From positions 2,666,001 to 2,730,000 of the forward strand of contig JAXMCA010000001.1 of NCBI GenBank assembly GCA_046349595.1: a stretch of 64,000 nucleotides of DNA. The letters run 5' to 3'. Below the pieces are notes generated by a model. That model did not search any database. It saw only the letters and a list, made by a program, of their open reading frames with translations, and was not told the origin of the DNA. Positions within the stretch are counted from its first letter, which is position 1. Each line of letters begins with the position of its first letter. Below, piece after piece: positions 34,801 to 43,124 of this stretch. Source of the DNA: JACRLW01 sp046349595. GTDB lineage: Bacteria; Planctomycetota; UBA1135; UBA2386. The translations under genes were made by a program, and so were the position numbers.

Positions 34801-36156
34801 GAAGCGCTGCAGATCGCCTTCGTCGTAGGAGCCGAGCACGTAGGCGACGCTCGCCACCACGCTGACCAGCGCGATCACCGCGGCTGCGCCGTAGCCGAGC
34901 CAGGCGTTGCGCTTGGAGCGCGCGACGCGCGACTCCGTCGGCCGCACGAGCCCGCGCTCGCTGAACACGCGGCGCCGGACCAGATCCTTGATGAAGTAGG
35001 CGTGCTGCTTGGTGAATAGCGCGCCGAGATCGCGGCGATCGGCCTCGCCGGTCGCTCCGAACAGCTCGACGCAGACGTTCGCGATCGGCGTGCCGGTCTG
35101 CAGCCCGCTGGTCAGGTAGAAGCCGCGGAAGTACAGCCGGTCGACGAGCGACGACTCGGAGAAGATGCGCTTGAGGTAGACCTCGAGGTTCGGGCCGAGC
35201 GCCTCGAGTTCGTCGGGGAAGGCGTACATCCGATCGACCTCGGGCACGCCCTCGGGGAGACGGATCGTCGACATCATGGTGTCGCGCAGCGTCCGCGCGC
35301 GACCGACGAAACCGGTGAAGGCACGCCGCACCTCGACCATGTCGAAGGGGACGGCGACGTCCTCCGCCCCGCGCGACCAGCCGAACATCTGCTGGCGCTG
35401 CTCCGCGTCGAGCCGGTGCACGGTCTCCGCGAAGCCGAAGATGCGGTCGGCCTTGGTGAGGATGACGTAGATCGGGAGCTGGGCCTGCAGCTGCTTGGTG
35501 AGCGTGAGCAACGCGCTCTGGATCTTGTTGGCCTTGCGATTGGCCTCGTCGCGGTTGTCGCGCAGGAGGCTGTCGCAGGGGATCACGAGCATCAGGCCGT
35601 TGGCGGGGCACAACGGGCGGTAACTGGCGAGCAGACCGAGGAAGGCCTCCCACTCCGCTTCGTCACTGGCGCCACCCTCGTGCGTGAACAGACGGCCGGC
35701 GAGATCGAGGATCACCGCCTCCTCGGTGAACCACCAGTCGCAGCCGCGCGTGCCACCGATGCCGGACAGGCGCGTCTGGCCGAAGGGGAACGACAGGTCG
35801 GAGTTCTGCAGGAGCACGCTCTTGCCCGACTGCGGCTCACCGACCAGCAGGTAGAAGGGCAGCTCGTAGCGATCGATGCCCTGCTGCTCGAGCTCCTTGG
35901 TCCAGCTCGCCCACTCGCGCTTGCGGTCGTCGATGCCCTCGCGCGCGGCGACGCCGGCGTCGAACTTCTGCTGACGACGACGGCGCAGCGCGCGCACCAG
36001 GTAGTGCGAGCCGATCCACACCACGCCGATCAGGAAGACCGCGCCGAGGAAGTAGCCGATGATCTTCGGCCAGAGCGACAACACGGCGGCCGAGCCGGCG
36101 ACGGCGGCTGCACCGACCCCGAACATCGCCTTGCGGTTGAACTGGATGGCTTTCAT
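31828..36156 (-). CDS. tssM: T6SS membrane-complex protein TssM (IcmF-like)
   Basis: A 1442-residue TssM/ImpL, the inner-membrane and periplasmic scaffold of the T6SS trans-envelope complex. Two membrane helices lie near residues 11-30 and 33-55. The cytoplasmic NTPase-like domain has a complete Walker A, GEPQSGKS at 106-113, and a Walker B-like AVILDLAGR. A third helix lies near 412-436 (WLGYGAAAVIALVSVVASVA). A roughly 1000-residue periplasmic region follows, ending in the C-terminal domain that binds TssJ in other systems. The length is larger than the usual 1100-1200 residues. It is 33 bp after tssL. Confidence 0.95.
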   Translation of the reverse strand: MKAIQFNRKAMFGVGAAAVAGSAAVLSLWPKIIGYFLGAVFLIGVVWIGSHYLVRALRRRRQQKFDAGVAAREGIDDRKREWASWTKELEQQGIDRYELPFYLLVGEPQSGKSVLLQNSDLSFPFGQTRLSGIGGTRGCDWWFTEEAVILDLAGRLFTHEGGASDEAEWEAFLGLLASYRPLCPANGLMLVIPCDSLLRDNRDEANRKANKIQSALLTLTKQLQAQLPIYVILTKADRIFGFAETVHRLDAEQRQQMFGWSRGAEDVAVPFDMVEVRRAFTGFVGRARTLRDTMMSTIRLPEGVPEVDRMYAFPDELEALGPNLEVYLKRIFSESSLVDRLYFRGFYLTSGLQTGTPIANVCVELFGATGEADRRDLGALFTKQHAYFIKDLVRRRVFSERGLVRPTESRVARSKRNAWLGYGAAAVIALVSVVASVAYVLGSYDEGDLQRFRIAIAKSAEVANATEPSPSVVLAAMDAVWAAKQVPERNLEKAAISRTQSFGELYCKLCDGALLPRLRSIAEKRVHELLQKDPPDHATFLARSEQVQLLLAGFDPGSEGQMKKLSELFVADVTGWEQAMERRRTIAAEIAIPASRHEGPRSEATSGDLADAARRIAEAWDRTLLGGDPLQVRGAAGYVVAWQRSESSFQALSAADPTRLQKSEHEALRLNVRDYNRAASYLLSPQSKELLTAGDARHWRLPRKAVEAALDDLAQRRNAFLVAHGGAANQVWPRRDELTRFMDGPGVFGKTATPVGGDPAAAASNLLEGPRIDVPGDDLVAHLQPTLIDACAGDRLGFADRDAIDIATVTAAAARIAGARDGAKAAAANDGGLALRVVEARALLVRDDLWLPAFPDWPALRRVLAGGDNPAPAPLRSALVTGIAHLAGLRTALTGLAPTSAPALYDDWIRAAATMLGAALHEADPLIAKWGEGASPRVDPALLRAFAAVREVPGDDAVLALELARRHVGVVQEGLLRSWDAPGTSAAETTARIVRELDGLGATLAEFKDDREITAAHHDWMQGYVAPLLDKRFELHAREVLAQRPLPTADVALLPMATDTLDWLKAPKQDPKGWLDGVPAEIDAATVKKAIADVAAREGGLASVEQLGRIGTRPVGIDGFFSRSPRVAALKAGLEELRALVGQPEDPQRGPRLAAVLRKHFVAPPTDPMVVVTDWYLDRLRDSIAARLTFEVRRRYESDLRNKLALTAPVLGKFLHDAEAAEGGLGQDRKALAAELAAWFGPKATYETLLGDYGIDPATPPGSDFRPLAATSDFTPFFECDEFLRQLRVFLQSGDSTRKLDDCNVKILLEPVEIEKGVWKAFNYVFTVFETGNDQHFFDFVQLDDKKRFGPLQWSFGAATGDDIAFRWTKSPATTPQDDDAGFTIASCLAPLVLVWFHGEPQGSAAGSTTWNVDWPLSRPAGMHARFRLVFDRVVPRFVRLP

Positions 36157-36189
36157 GCGGTCGTCCCCTGTCGGCTGCTGCGGTGTCGG

Positions 36190-36921
36190 CTACTTGATCT
36201 CGACCGTGGGACGGTCCGGGTGGTCGATCTTGTCGACGATGCGCTGCACGTCGGCACGATCCTGGGAGGTGAACACGCCGGTCACGACGCGTCCGGCGAG
36301 GAAGGCGAAGCCGAGCGCCACCAGGGTGACACCGACCAGACGGATGGTCGCCACCGTGGGCAGCGTGGCCATCTCCTTCTGCGCGTTGCGGCCGTAGGCG
36401 TCGGGACTCAGCGTCTTGCCGAGCGCTCCGGCGAGCCGCGCCTTCTCGAACAGCCGCTGGCGGCGCGAATCGAGCTCCTTGCGCTCGCCGAGCAGCTCAC
36501 CCTGGAAGCCGAGCCCCATGCACGAGAACAGCACCGCCGCGGCCTCGGCGGCGTCGTCGCTCGGATCGGCGAGGATCTCGTCGACGACGCGGTAGAACTT
36601 CCGGCCGCCCTCGGCGCGACCGAACATGCGCGTCTCGAGCAGGTTCATCGCCCACAGCTGGCGCTGCGACCAGGTCGAGGCCAGGACGATCTGGTCGGCG
36701 GCGGCGACCAGCGCGTAGCGCACGCGCTCCAGCAGGGCGGCGAGGCGCGGGTCGCGCTCGCACTGCATGCGCACCTTGTCGAACTCGCGCGTCAACGCCG
36801 CCTGCAGTTCGGGGATCGAGACCTTCGACGACCCGGCGTTGCGGCGGAAGGTCGTCAGGTAGAGGAACAGCGGCGCGCAGACCTCGTTGAGGGAAGCCCG
36901 CTTCTCGGTCGTCGCTTGCAT
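36190..36921 (-). CDS. tssL: T6SS membrane-complex protein TssL (DotU-like)
   Basis: A 243-residue TssL/ImpK of the DotU family. The cytoplasmic domain shows VCAPLFLYLTTFRR, VRYALVAAADQIVLAST, WAMNLLETRMFGRAEGGRKF and LLGERKELDSRRQRLFEKAR. A single C-terminal anchor lies near residues 187-215 (ATIRLVGVTLVALGFAFLAG) with a short periplasmic tail and no peptidoglycan-binding extension. GAGGT precedes the ATG by about 6 nt. It sits between tssK and tssM. Confidence 0.94.
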   Translation of the reverse strand: MQATTEKRASLNEVCAPLFLYLTTFRRNAGSSKVSIPELQAALTREFDKVRMQCERDPRLAALLERVRYALVAAADQIVLASTWSQRQLWAMNLLETRMFGRAEGGRKFYRVVDEILADPSDDAAEAAAVLFSCMGLGFQGELLGERKELDSRRQRLFEKARLAGALGKTLSPDAYGRNAQKEMATLPTVATIRLVGVTLVALGFAFLAGRVVTGVFTSQDRADVQRIVDKIDHPDRPTVEIK

Positions 36922-37021
36922 GGTGATACCTCGCAGCCGGCCGTGGCCGGTACGCGCGGAGACGGGATCGAAGCAGAGCCGGGCCCGGCGCGCCAGGAAG
37001 GAAGGCGCGGCCCGGCCGCGT

Positions 37022-38386
37022 TCAGCCGCGGAGCTCGACGTAGAAATGGAAGCGCGCGCCGATCCCGCCGAGCGCCGTCAGGATCACCGCGGTGCCGGCC
37101 TGCTCGATCTTCAACCAACCCTCGCGCGAAGCACCTTCGGTCTGCACGCGGAAGAAGTGGAGGTCGGGGCGCTTGGGGAAGGCGAGCGGCGCCGTGCGCA
37201 CGTAGTCGAGCTGCACGCCCGGGATCACACCGGTCAACACCTTCTCGAGATCGGCCTCGGCGAGGAGTTTGGTGCCGGTCTGCACCAACTGGACGACCTC
37301 GTCGACCGGCTTGCCGAGTTCCACACCGACGAAGACCAGCGGATGACGCTCGATCCACTCGGGAGGGATCTCACAGATGTGGAAGCCCTGGCGCATCGGA
37401 TCCTCGCGGAACGGCGCCGTGTCGTACGGCACCGTCACCTCGGCCGGGATCAACGACTGCGCGGTCTGCACGACGCTCGCGAAGCAGGCGTCGATCTCGT
37501 CGTGGTCGTAGGCCGGCAACTCCGGCACCACGCGCTCCGCGCCGAAGATCGCCAGGTTGCCGACCGACTGCACCAGCGCCATGTAGACGGGGAAGGGGTG
37601 CAGCTCGGGCAGACGCGTGATCTGCTCGAGGGTGGCGACGCACTGGTTGACCGCCTGCAGCTTCACGAAGCCGGCGATGTCGGCCCCCTTCTCCACGCTC
37701 GACAGACCGGTGGTGTTCGGGATGCGCGCCGCGAGGTCGCGCGACTGCGCACGCACCGCCGACGCCAGTTCGGCGAGACGGCGGCTGAGCACCGTGGAGG
37801 CACCGCAGGCGAGCACCGGCGGGACGAAGTCGTCGGACAAGGCGGAGACCGCGACCGGCTTCCCCTTGCGCACCAGCCGCGCGAGCGGGATCGACTCGAA
37901 GCCGCTGCGATCCTCCTCGCCGAAGAAGACCCGCGCGTGCAGCACGCGCACCTCGAGCTCGCGCGGCTCGTCCTTGAGGTTCTCGTCGAAGACGCCGACC
38001 GACTCGGCGTGGTAGCGGGCGCGCGCGTCGTCCGCCGCACCGAGCTCCGGCGAACCGGCGCGCCGCGCGGGGATGCCGAGGAAGACGTCGAGCTCGGCCT
38101 TGGTGAAGAACTCGCCGAACTCGCGCTGGTCGATCTGCCCGTTCTGCGGCACCTGCAGATGCGTGCCGTCGCGGAACACCGCCTCCACCGATTCGAGGTG
38201 GAACACGTCGCGCGCGAGTGCATCGGCATCGACCGCGAAGCCGAGCAGGCCGAAGTCGCCGACCCGGCCGATGCGTTCGGAGGTGTGGATCCTGGCCTCG
38301 ACCTGGCGCGCAAAGGTCTGGAAGTGCTGCGGGCACAGGAACATGCCCTCGCGCCACAGGATGCTCGGTTCGGATGCGCTGCTCAT
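37022..38386 (-). CDS. tssK: T6SS baseplate protein TssK
   Basis: A 454-residue TssK/ImpJ, which joins the baseplate to the membrane complex. The opening ILWREGMFLCPQHFQTFARQ is diagnostic, followed by FGLLGFAVDADALARDVFHL, the shoulder domain, and a head domain near LHPFPVYMALVQSVGNLAIF. The C-terminus ends GIGARFHFYVELRG. It follows the TssJ-like lipoprotein by 18 bp and precedes tssL by 100 bp. Confidence 0.95.
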   Translation of the reverse strand: MSSASEPSILWREGMFLCPQHFQTFARQVEARIHTSERIGRVGDFGLLGFAVDADALARDVFHLESVEAVFRDGTHLQVPQNGQIDQREFGEFFTKAELDVFLGIPARRAGSPELGAADDARARYHAESVGVFDENLKDEPRELEVRVLHARVFFGEEDRSGFESIPLARLVRKGKPVAVSALSDDFVPPVLACGASTVLSRRLAELASAVRAQSRDLAARIPNTTGLSSVEKGADIAGFVKLQAVNQCVATLEQITRLPELHPFPVYMALVQSVGNLAIFGAERVVPELPAYDHDEIDACFASVVQTAQSLIPAEVTVPYDTAPFREDPMRQGFHICEIPPEWIERHPLVFVGVELGKPVDEVVQLVQTGTKLLAEADLEKVLTGVIPGVQLDYVRTAPLAFPKRPDLHFFRVQTEGASREGWLKIEQAGTAVILTALGGIGARFHFYVELRG

Positions 38387-38404
38387 CGACGCCCTCCGCG
38401 CCGC

Positions 38405-38941
38405 TCAGAAGTTGGCCGTGACCTCACCGGAGGCGACGTCGATCTCCAGCTTGGCCGGGGCATTCTCGATCGTCGCGTGCTTCCAGGACTTGATGCGGTA
38501 CTGCCGGCCCGCGGTCCGCACGACCACCGCGAGCGAGAGATCGGGATGGCTGCTCAGGTTGCCGTTCGGCATCTTGAACACGAGGCGACCCTGCACGACC
38601 TTCGGCTCCTCGATGCCCATGGTCTCGAGGCGCGCGCTGCGCGGCTGCCAGGTCGCGGAGCCCGCGCTCACGGTGACGCCGTACTCGGCGTATCCGAAGG
38701 CCTGCGCGAGCTTGGCGGGCTGGACCAGCGGCGCGACGTCGGCCGTCGACACCTTGCCGGCGTAGTCGCTCTCCGGGCCGAAGATCACGAACACCGAGTC
38801 GACCTCGGCCGGGTGGTCGCTGCGGAGGTTGAACTCGAAGGACCCGGCGCAGGCCGCGCACATCACGACGAGCAGGACGGCGAGGACCGCCGGGACGGCG
38901 CGACGGAGGTCGCGCGGACGAAGGAGAGCGGACTGGGTCAT
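38405..38941 (-). CDS. Lipoprotein in the tssJ position (candidate divergent TssJ)
   Basis: A 178-residue lipoprotein with an Arg-rich n-region, a hydrophobic stretch (AVPAVLAVLLVVM) and a cysteine at residue 31 preceded by CAA, so the lipobox is slightly atypical. The mature part looks all-beta. Size, envelope location and place directly before tssK fit TssJ, the outer-membrane lipoprotein that docks TssM, and TssJ proteins diverge strongly. I cannot identify a TssJ-specific motif, so the assignment rests on position. Related Agrobacterium-type clusters lack TssJ. Confidence 0.6.
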   Translation of the reverse strand: MTQSALLRPRDLRRAVPAVLAVLLVVMCAACAGSFEFNLRSDHPAEVDSVFVIFGPESDYAGKVSTADVAPLVQPAKLAQAFGYAEYGVTVSAGSATWQPRSARLETMGIEEPKVVQGRLVFKMPNGNLSSHPDLSLAVVVRTAGRQYRIKSWKHATIENAPAKLEIDVASGEVTANF

Positions 38942-39029
38942 CGTGATCGCGGCCTCGGCCGGCGGGCGTGGCCGGGAACGACTCCGGTCGACGCGTCAGA
39001 CCGTAGCGAATCGCGCCGGGCACCGTGCA

Positions 39030-40700
39030 TCAAGCACGATCCTGTTCCTTCCGGATCTCCTCGGCGCAGGCACGCCCGAGCTGCTGCAGCTTCTCCTCGA
39101 CGACGTCCGCCGTGAGTTGCTTGAGGTAGGCGGAGGCCCGCGCCCACAGTTCGGCGTCGACCGTCCCGGTGAGCTTGCGGTAGGCGGGGATCGCCTTCGC
39201 CGCGGTCAGCGCGCGTTCGGAGAGATCGCTGCGCAGCTCCTCGACGAAGCGCTCGGTCGCGCGCCGGTTGGCGCCGAGGGCCACGACCAGCCACTTGCGC
39301 AGCTCGCCGAGGTAGTTGGCGAGCTCGCGCCGCGGTCGATCGCTGTCCGCGGCCTGGATCACCGCACCGAGCAACCGGCGCAGGTTGCCGGTGACGTCGG
39401 GGAGCATGGTGCGCTGGTCGTAGAGCTGGATGAAGTCACCGGCCATGCGCGTGACGAGCTTCTCGATCTGACGCAGGCAGCGGAACATCTCGAACACGAC
39501 GAAGGGCTGCACCTCGTCCTCGGGGGCCGGCGTGTGTGCATCCACGTCGGTCTCGACCAGCGTCAGCAGGAAGTCCTCGCCGCCGCGGGAGGACCCGCTC
39601 GCGGGACCCGCGGCCGCGGCGCTCTTCGCCTGCTGGAGCTTCGACTTGAGGCGGTCGACCTCGGCCACCAGCTCGGCGTTGCCCAGTCGCAACGCGGCGA
39701 GTTCGTCGGAGTCCACCTCGGACCGGACCGACTCGATCGGCGCGGCGGCCGATGCAGACGTGAGCCGCGCTTCGAGATCGACGACGCGCTTCTTGAGCTC
39801 GTGGTTCGCGGCCTGCAACTCGAAGAACAGCTTCGGGGCGCCCTCGCTCGGCGCGGCGGCGCCGGCCTCGAGCTTGGCACGCAGCTCGCGATTCTCCGCC
39901 TGGAGACGGATGAACAGCTCCGAGACGCTCGGCGCCGGCTTCGCCGCCTCGGCCTTGCTGGCCTCGAGCTCCGCGGACAGGCGACGGTTCGCTTCGCGCA
40001 ACTCCGCCTGGTCCGACTCCAGCTCCGCGACGCGCCCCGCGAGCGCCCGTCGCGCCGCGTCGACCACGCTGTCACCGCCGTGGGCGCGGGCCTCCTCCAG
40101 CTCGCGCCGCAACTGCTCGTTGGTGCGCTGCACCTCGAGCAGCGCGTCGTGGGCGAGCTTGACCTGGATCTGCTCCGAGGCCGAGAGGTCGCGCTCCTCG
40201 ACCTCCTTCTTCAGCGAATCGACGCGGCGGAGCGCATCCTGGAGTTCGCGCCGCAGGTCCTGGACCAGCGGCAGCGAGGCAGGATTGACGGTGGACGGAC
40301 GCGGGCCGCGCGCGGCGTCGAGTTCGGCGGCCAGGGCGGCGTTGCGCCGCCGCTCGGCATCGAGCTCCTCCCGGACCCGCATCACCGCCGGGTCGTCGGC
40401 ATCTCCCATGTCCTCGTGCTCGACCTCGACGACGGCATCGGTCGCCTCCGCACCGAGCCGGAAGCTGCGCCCGGCGAGCAGGACCGGTTCGACGATGCGC
40501 TGCCCCCCCACGTGCGTGCCGTTGCTCGAACCGAGATCGACCACGACGAGCCCCGCCAGCACCTTCGCATGGCGCTTGCTGACGTAGGTCTCGGGGATCA
40601 CGACGTCGCAACCCGGGGCTCGGCCGAGAACGGCCTCGTCGCCGGGGAACTCGCGAACGACCACTTCCCTGCCGGGCTGGATGATGCGGAGTTTGAGCAA
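39030..40700 (-). CDS. T6SS FHA-domain protein (ImpI/Fha-like)
   Basis: A 556-residue protein with an N-terminal FHA phosphothreonine-binding domain. Key residues are seen in LGRAPGCDVVIPETYVSKRH and VVVDLGSSNGTHVGG (GR, SxxH and NG motifs all intact). A long coiled-coil region of about 230 residues follows, then a helical C-terminal domain (FEMFRCLRQIEKLVTRMAGD, RRELANYLGELRKWLVVALG) resembling the C-terminus of T6SS Fha proteins. I prefer the TTG at 40700, with GAGAG upstream; the frame extends to a GTG at 40784, but the added residues are Arg-rich and unlike protein. It starts the T6SS block and diverges from vgrG. Confidence 0.85.
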   Translation of the reverse strand: MLKLRIIQPGREVVVREFPGDEAVLGRAPGCDVVIPETYVSKRHAKVLAGLVVVDLGSSNGTHVGGQRIVEPVLLAGRSFRLGAEATDAVVEVEHEDMGDADDPAVMRVREELDAERRRNAALAAELDAARGPRPSTVNPASLPLVQDLRRELQDALRRVDSLKKEVEERDLSASEQIQVKLAHDALLEVQRTNEQLRRELEEARAHGGDSVVDAARRALAGRVAELESDQAELREANRRLSAELEASKAEAAKPAPSVSELFIRLQAENRELRAKLEAGAAAPSEGAPKLFFELQAANHELKKRVVDLEARLTSASAAAPIESVRSEVDSDELAALRLGNAELVAEVDRLKSKLQQAKSAAAAGPASGSSRGGEDFLLTLVETDVDAHTPAPEDEVQPFVVFEMFRCLRQIEKLVTRMAGDFIQLYDQRTMLPDVTGNLRRLLGAVIQAADSDRPRRELANYLGELRKWLVVALGANRRATERFVEELRSDLSERALTAAKAIPAYRKLTGTVDAELWARASAYLKQLTADVVEEKLQQLGRACAEEIRKEQDRA

Positions 40701-40825
40701 GATCGATCTCTCGGATGGCGGTGGGCCGGCGGAGAATCTAGCTGCTCGCTTTCGCGACCGCCGCTGCGATCGCGACAAGTCCACGTGCGTGTCCCGGCCT
40801 GCGGGCTAGACTGCCGCGCCGCAAC

Positions 40826-43090
40826 ATGGCACTCGCCCAGGAGAATCGCATCCTTCGGGTCGCGACGCCGCTCGGCGCCGATGCGTTCGCGCTGACGGCC
40901 TTCCGCGGCCGGGAGTCCCTGTCGGAGCTCTTCGAGTTCGAGCTCGACCTGGTCACCGACGCGGACGATCTCGACATCCCCTCGCTGGTCGGCAAGAACG
41001 TGACCTGCGAGGTCGCGCTCGGGACCGCGGAGCCGCGCTTCTTCAACGGCTTCGTGCGCCGCATCCGCTTCACCGGCGCGGACACCCTCAAGGTGCGCCA
41101 CTACCGCGCCGAGATCGTGCCCTGGCTGTGGTTCCTCACCCTGCGCAGCGACTTCCGGGTGTTCCAGGAGATGAACGTCCCCGACATCGTGCAGAAGGTG
41201 TTCACCGAATCCGGCTTCACGGACTTCGACGCCGGCGGGATCACCGGCTCGTATCCCACGCTCGAGTACTGCGTGCAGATGGGAGAGACCGACTTCGACT
41301 TCGTCTCCCGACTGCTCGAGGAAGAGGGGATCTTCTACTTCTTCACCTTCGAGAACGGGCGGCACGTCCTCAAGCTCGCCGACAGTACCGCCGCCTACTC
41401 CGACTGCTCGATCGCCGACCTCCACTACACGCCGAACAAGCCCGGCCGCGACCAGGTCACCGACTGGCAGCACGGACTGGAGTACGTCAGCGGGAAGTGG
41501 TCGCTGTGCGACTTCGACTTCACCAAGCCCAACACCCGGCTCGGCACCGGGGTCGACACCGTCCTCACCCTGCCGAACAAGGCCGTGGTCGAGCGCTACG
41601 AATACCCGGGTCGCTACGTGGAGAAGGCGCACGGCGACGACAAGGCCAAGGCCTACATGGAGGCCGACGAGGCGCGCCACGACATCGCCGGTGGCAGCGG
41701 CGCCTGCCCGGCTTTCACCCCCACCGCGAAGTTCACGCTCCATCACCAGCAGTACGCCACCGACGACGGCAAGTCCTTCGTCGTCACCGCCGTCGAGCAC
41801 GCCGCGACCGAGTCGGGTTTCGAGCAGAAGGGCAGTTCGTCGACGAGCTACTCCGATCGCTTCACCTGCATCCCCTCGAGCGTGCGGTTCCGACCGCAAC
41901 GACTCGCGCCGCGTCCGATCGTGCGCGGTCCGCAGACGGCGATCGTCGTCGGCCCGCAGGGCGAGGAGATCCACACCGACAAGTACGGGCGCATCAAGGT
42001 CCAGTTCCATTGGGACCGGGTCGGCAAGTACGACGACAAGAGCTCGTGCTGGATCCGCGTCGCGCAGAGCACCGCGGGAAAGCAGTGGGGCGCCCAGGTC
42101 CTGCCGCGCGTCGGACAGGAGGTCGTGGTCGAGTTCATCGACGGCGACCCCGACCGACCGCTCGTGACCGGCGCGGTCTACAACGCGAACACGATGCCGT
42201 CCTACGAGCTGCCCGCGAACAAGACGCAGAGCGGCTATCGCTCGCGCTCCAGCAAGGGCGGCGGCACCAGCGAGATCAACGAGATCCGCTTCGAGGACAA
42301 GAAGGGCAGCGAGCACATCTTCATCCATGCCCAGAAGGACGAGCACCACCGCGTGCTCAACGACCGGATCGAGTTCATCGGCAACGACGAGCACGTCGAG
42401 ATCAAGAAGGACAGCAAGTCGAAGATCGGCGGCGAACGCCACCTGACCCTCGCCGGTGACGACTTCCAGAAGCTCGACGGCAACCGCAGCGAGGACATCG
42501 GCGGCGACCGCAAGACCAAGATCGGCGGCAACGACGGACTCGCGGTCGGCGGGGATCTCGCGCAGAAGGTCACCGGCGACCACAGCCTCAAGATCACCGG
42601 CGCACACAAGCTCAAGGCGAAGGACGTCCACGGCAACGCGGACATGAACCTGAACCTGAAGGCCGGCATGAACTGGGCGGCCGAGGCCGGGATGAACCTC
42701 CACATCAAGGGCGGGATGAACGTCGTGGTCGAGGCCGGGATGCAGCTCACGCTGAAGGCCGGACCGGGCTTCGTGGTGATCGGTCCGTCCGGGGTCCAGA
42801 TCTCCGGCCCGATGGTGATGATCAACAGCGGTGGCGCTGCCGGCGCCGGCGGCGGGTGCAGCCCCCAGGCGCCGGGCGACCCGGCTGCCCCCGATGCTCC
42901 CGCTGCGCCCAGCGAGCCGATGGCCCTCACCGCGGCCGCGGATGCGACGGCAGCGAGCGCCGCAGCGGCGGCGGCCGCGCAAGCCGAACTCGAGTTCACC
43001 GCGATCGAGACCTCGGCATCCACCGCGCAGACCGCGGCGTTCGAGGCGGCGGCCGAGAACGGCACGCCGTTCTGCGAGGAGTGCTCGTGA
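40826..43090 (+). CDS. vgrG: T6SS spike protein VgrG
   Basis: A 754-residue VgrG (TssI). The gp27-like base occupies about 1-370 (FELDLVTDADDLDIPSLVGK, YCVQMGETDFDFVSRLLEEE). The gp5 OB-fold follows at about 387 with YGRIKVQFHWDRVG and SCWIRVAQSTAGKQWGAQ. A beta-helix stem with G-rich repeats (KIGGNDGLAVGGDLAQKVTG) runs to about 660. The last about 85 residues are a low-complexity Ala/Pro tail ending NGTPFCEECS, with paired cysteines. No known enzymatic effector domain is fused, so cargo is probably carried by adaptors. A DUF4123 gene follows. Confidence 0.95.
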   Translation: MALAQENRILRVATPLGADAFALTAFRGRESLSELFEFELDLVTDADDLDIPSLVGKNVTCEVALGTAEPRFFNGFVRRIRFTGADTLKVRHYRAEIVPWLWFLTLRSDFRVFQEMNVPDIVQKVFTESGFTDFDAGGITGSYPTLEYCVQMGETDFDFVSRLLEEEGIFYFFTFENGRHVLKLADSTAAYSDCSIADLHYTPNKPGRDQVTDWQHGLEYVSGKWSLCDFDFTKPNTRLGTGVDTVLTLPNKAVVERYEYPGRYVEKAHGDDKAKAYMEADEARHDIAGGSGACPAFTPTAKFTLHHQQYATDDGKSFVVTAVEHAATESGFEQKGSSSTSYSDRFTCIPSSVRFRPQRLAPRPIVRGPQTAIVVGPQGEEIHTDKYGRIKVQFHWDRVGKYDDKSSCWIRVAQSTAGKQWGAQVLPRVGQEVVVEFIDGDPDRPLVTGAVYNANTMPSYELPANKTQSGYRSRSSKGGGTSEINEIRFEDKKGSEHIFIHAQKDEHHRVLNDRIEFIGNDEHVEIKKDSKSKIGGERHLTLAGDDFQKLDGNRSEDIGGDRKTKIGGNDGLAVGGDLAQKVTGDHSLKITGAHKLKAKDVHGNADMNLNLKAGMNWAAEAGMNLHIKGGMNVVVEAGMQLTLKAGPGFVVIGPSGVQISGPMVMINSGGAAGAGGGCSPQAPGDPAAPDAPAAPSEPMALTAAADATAASAAAAAAAQAELEFTAIETSASTAQTAAFEAAAENGTPFCEECS

Positions 43091-43124
43091 CCGGCGATCG
43101 CGCGACGGCGACCTTCCACCGCAC

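Noticed and set aside
30757..35019. A 1420-residue plus-strand open frame opposite tagF and tssM
   Set aside because: It is compositionally biased and lacks domains, while the minus strand encodes TagF and TssM with Walker and membrane motifs.
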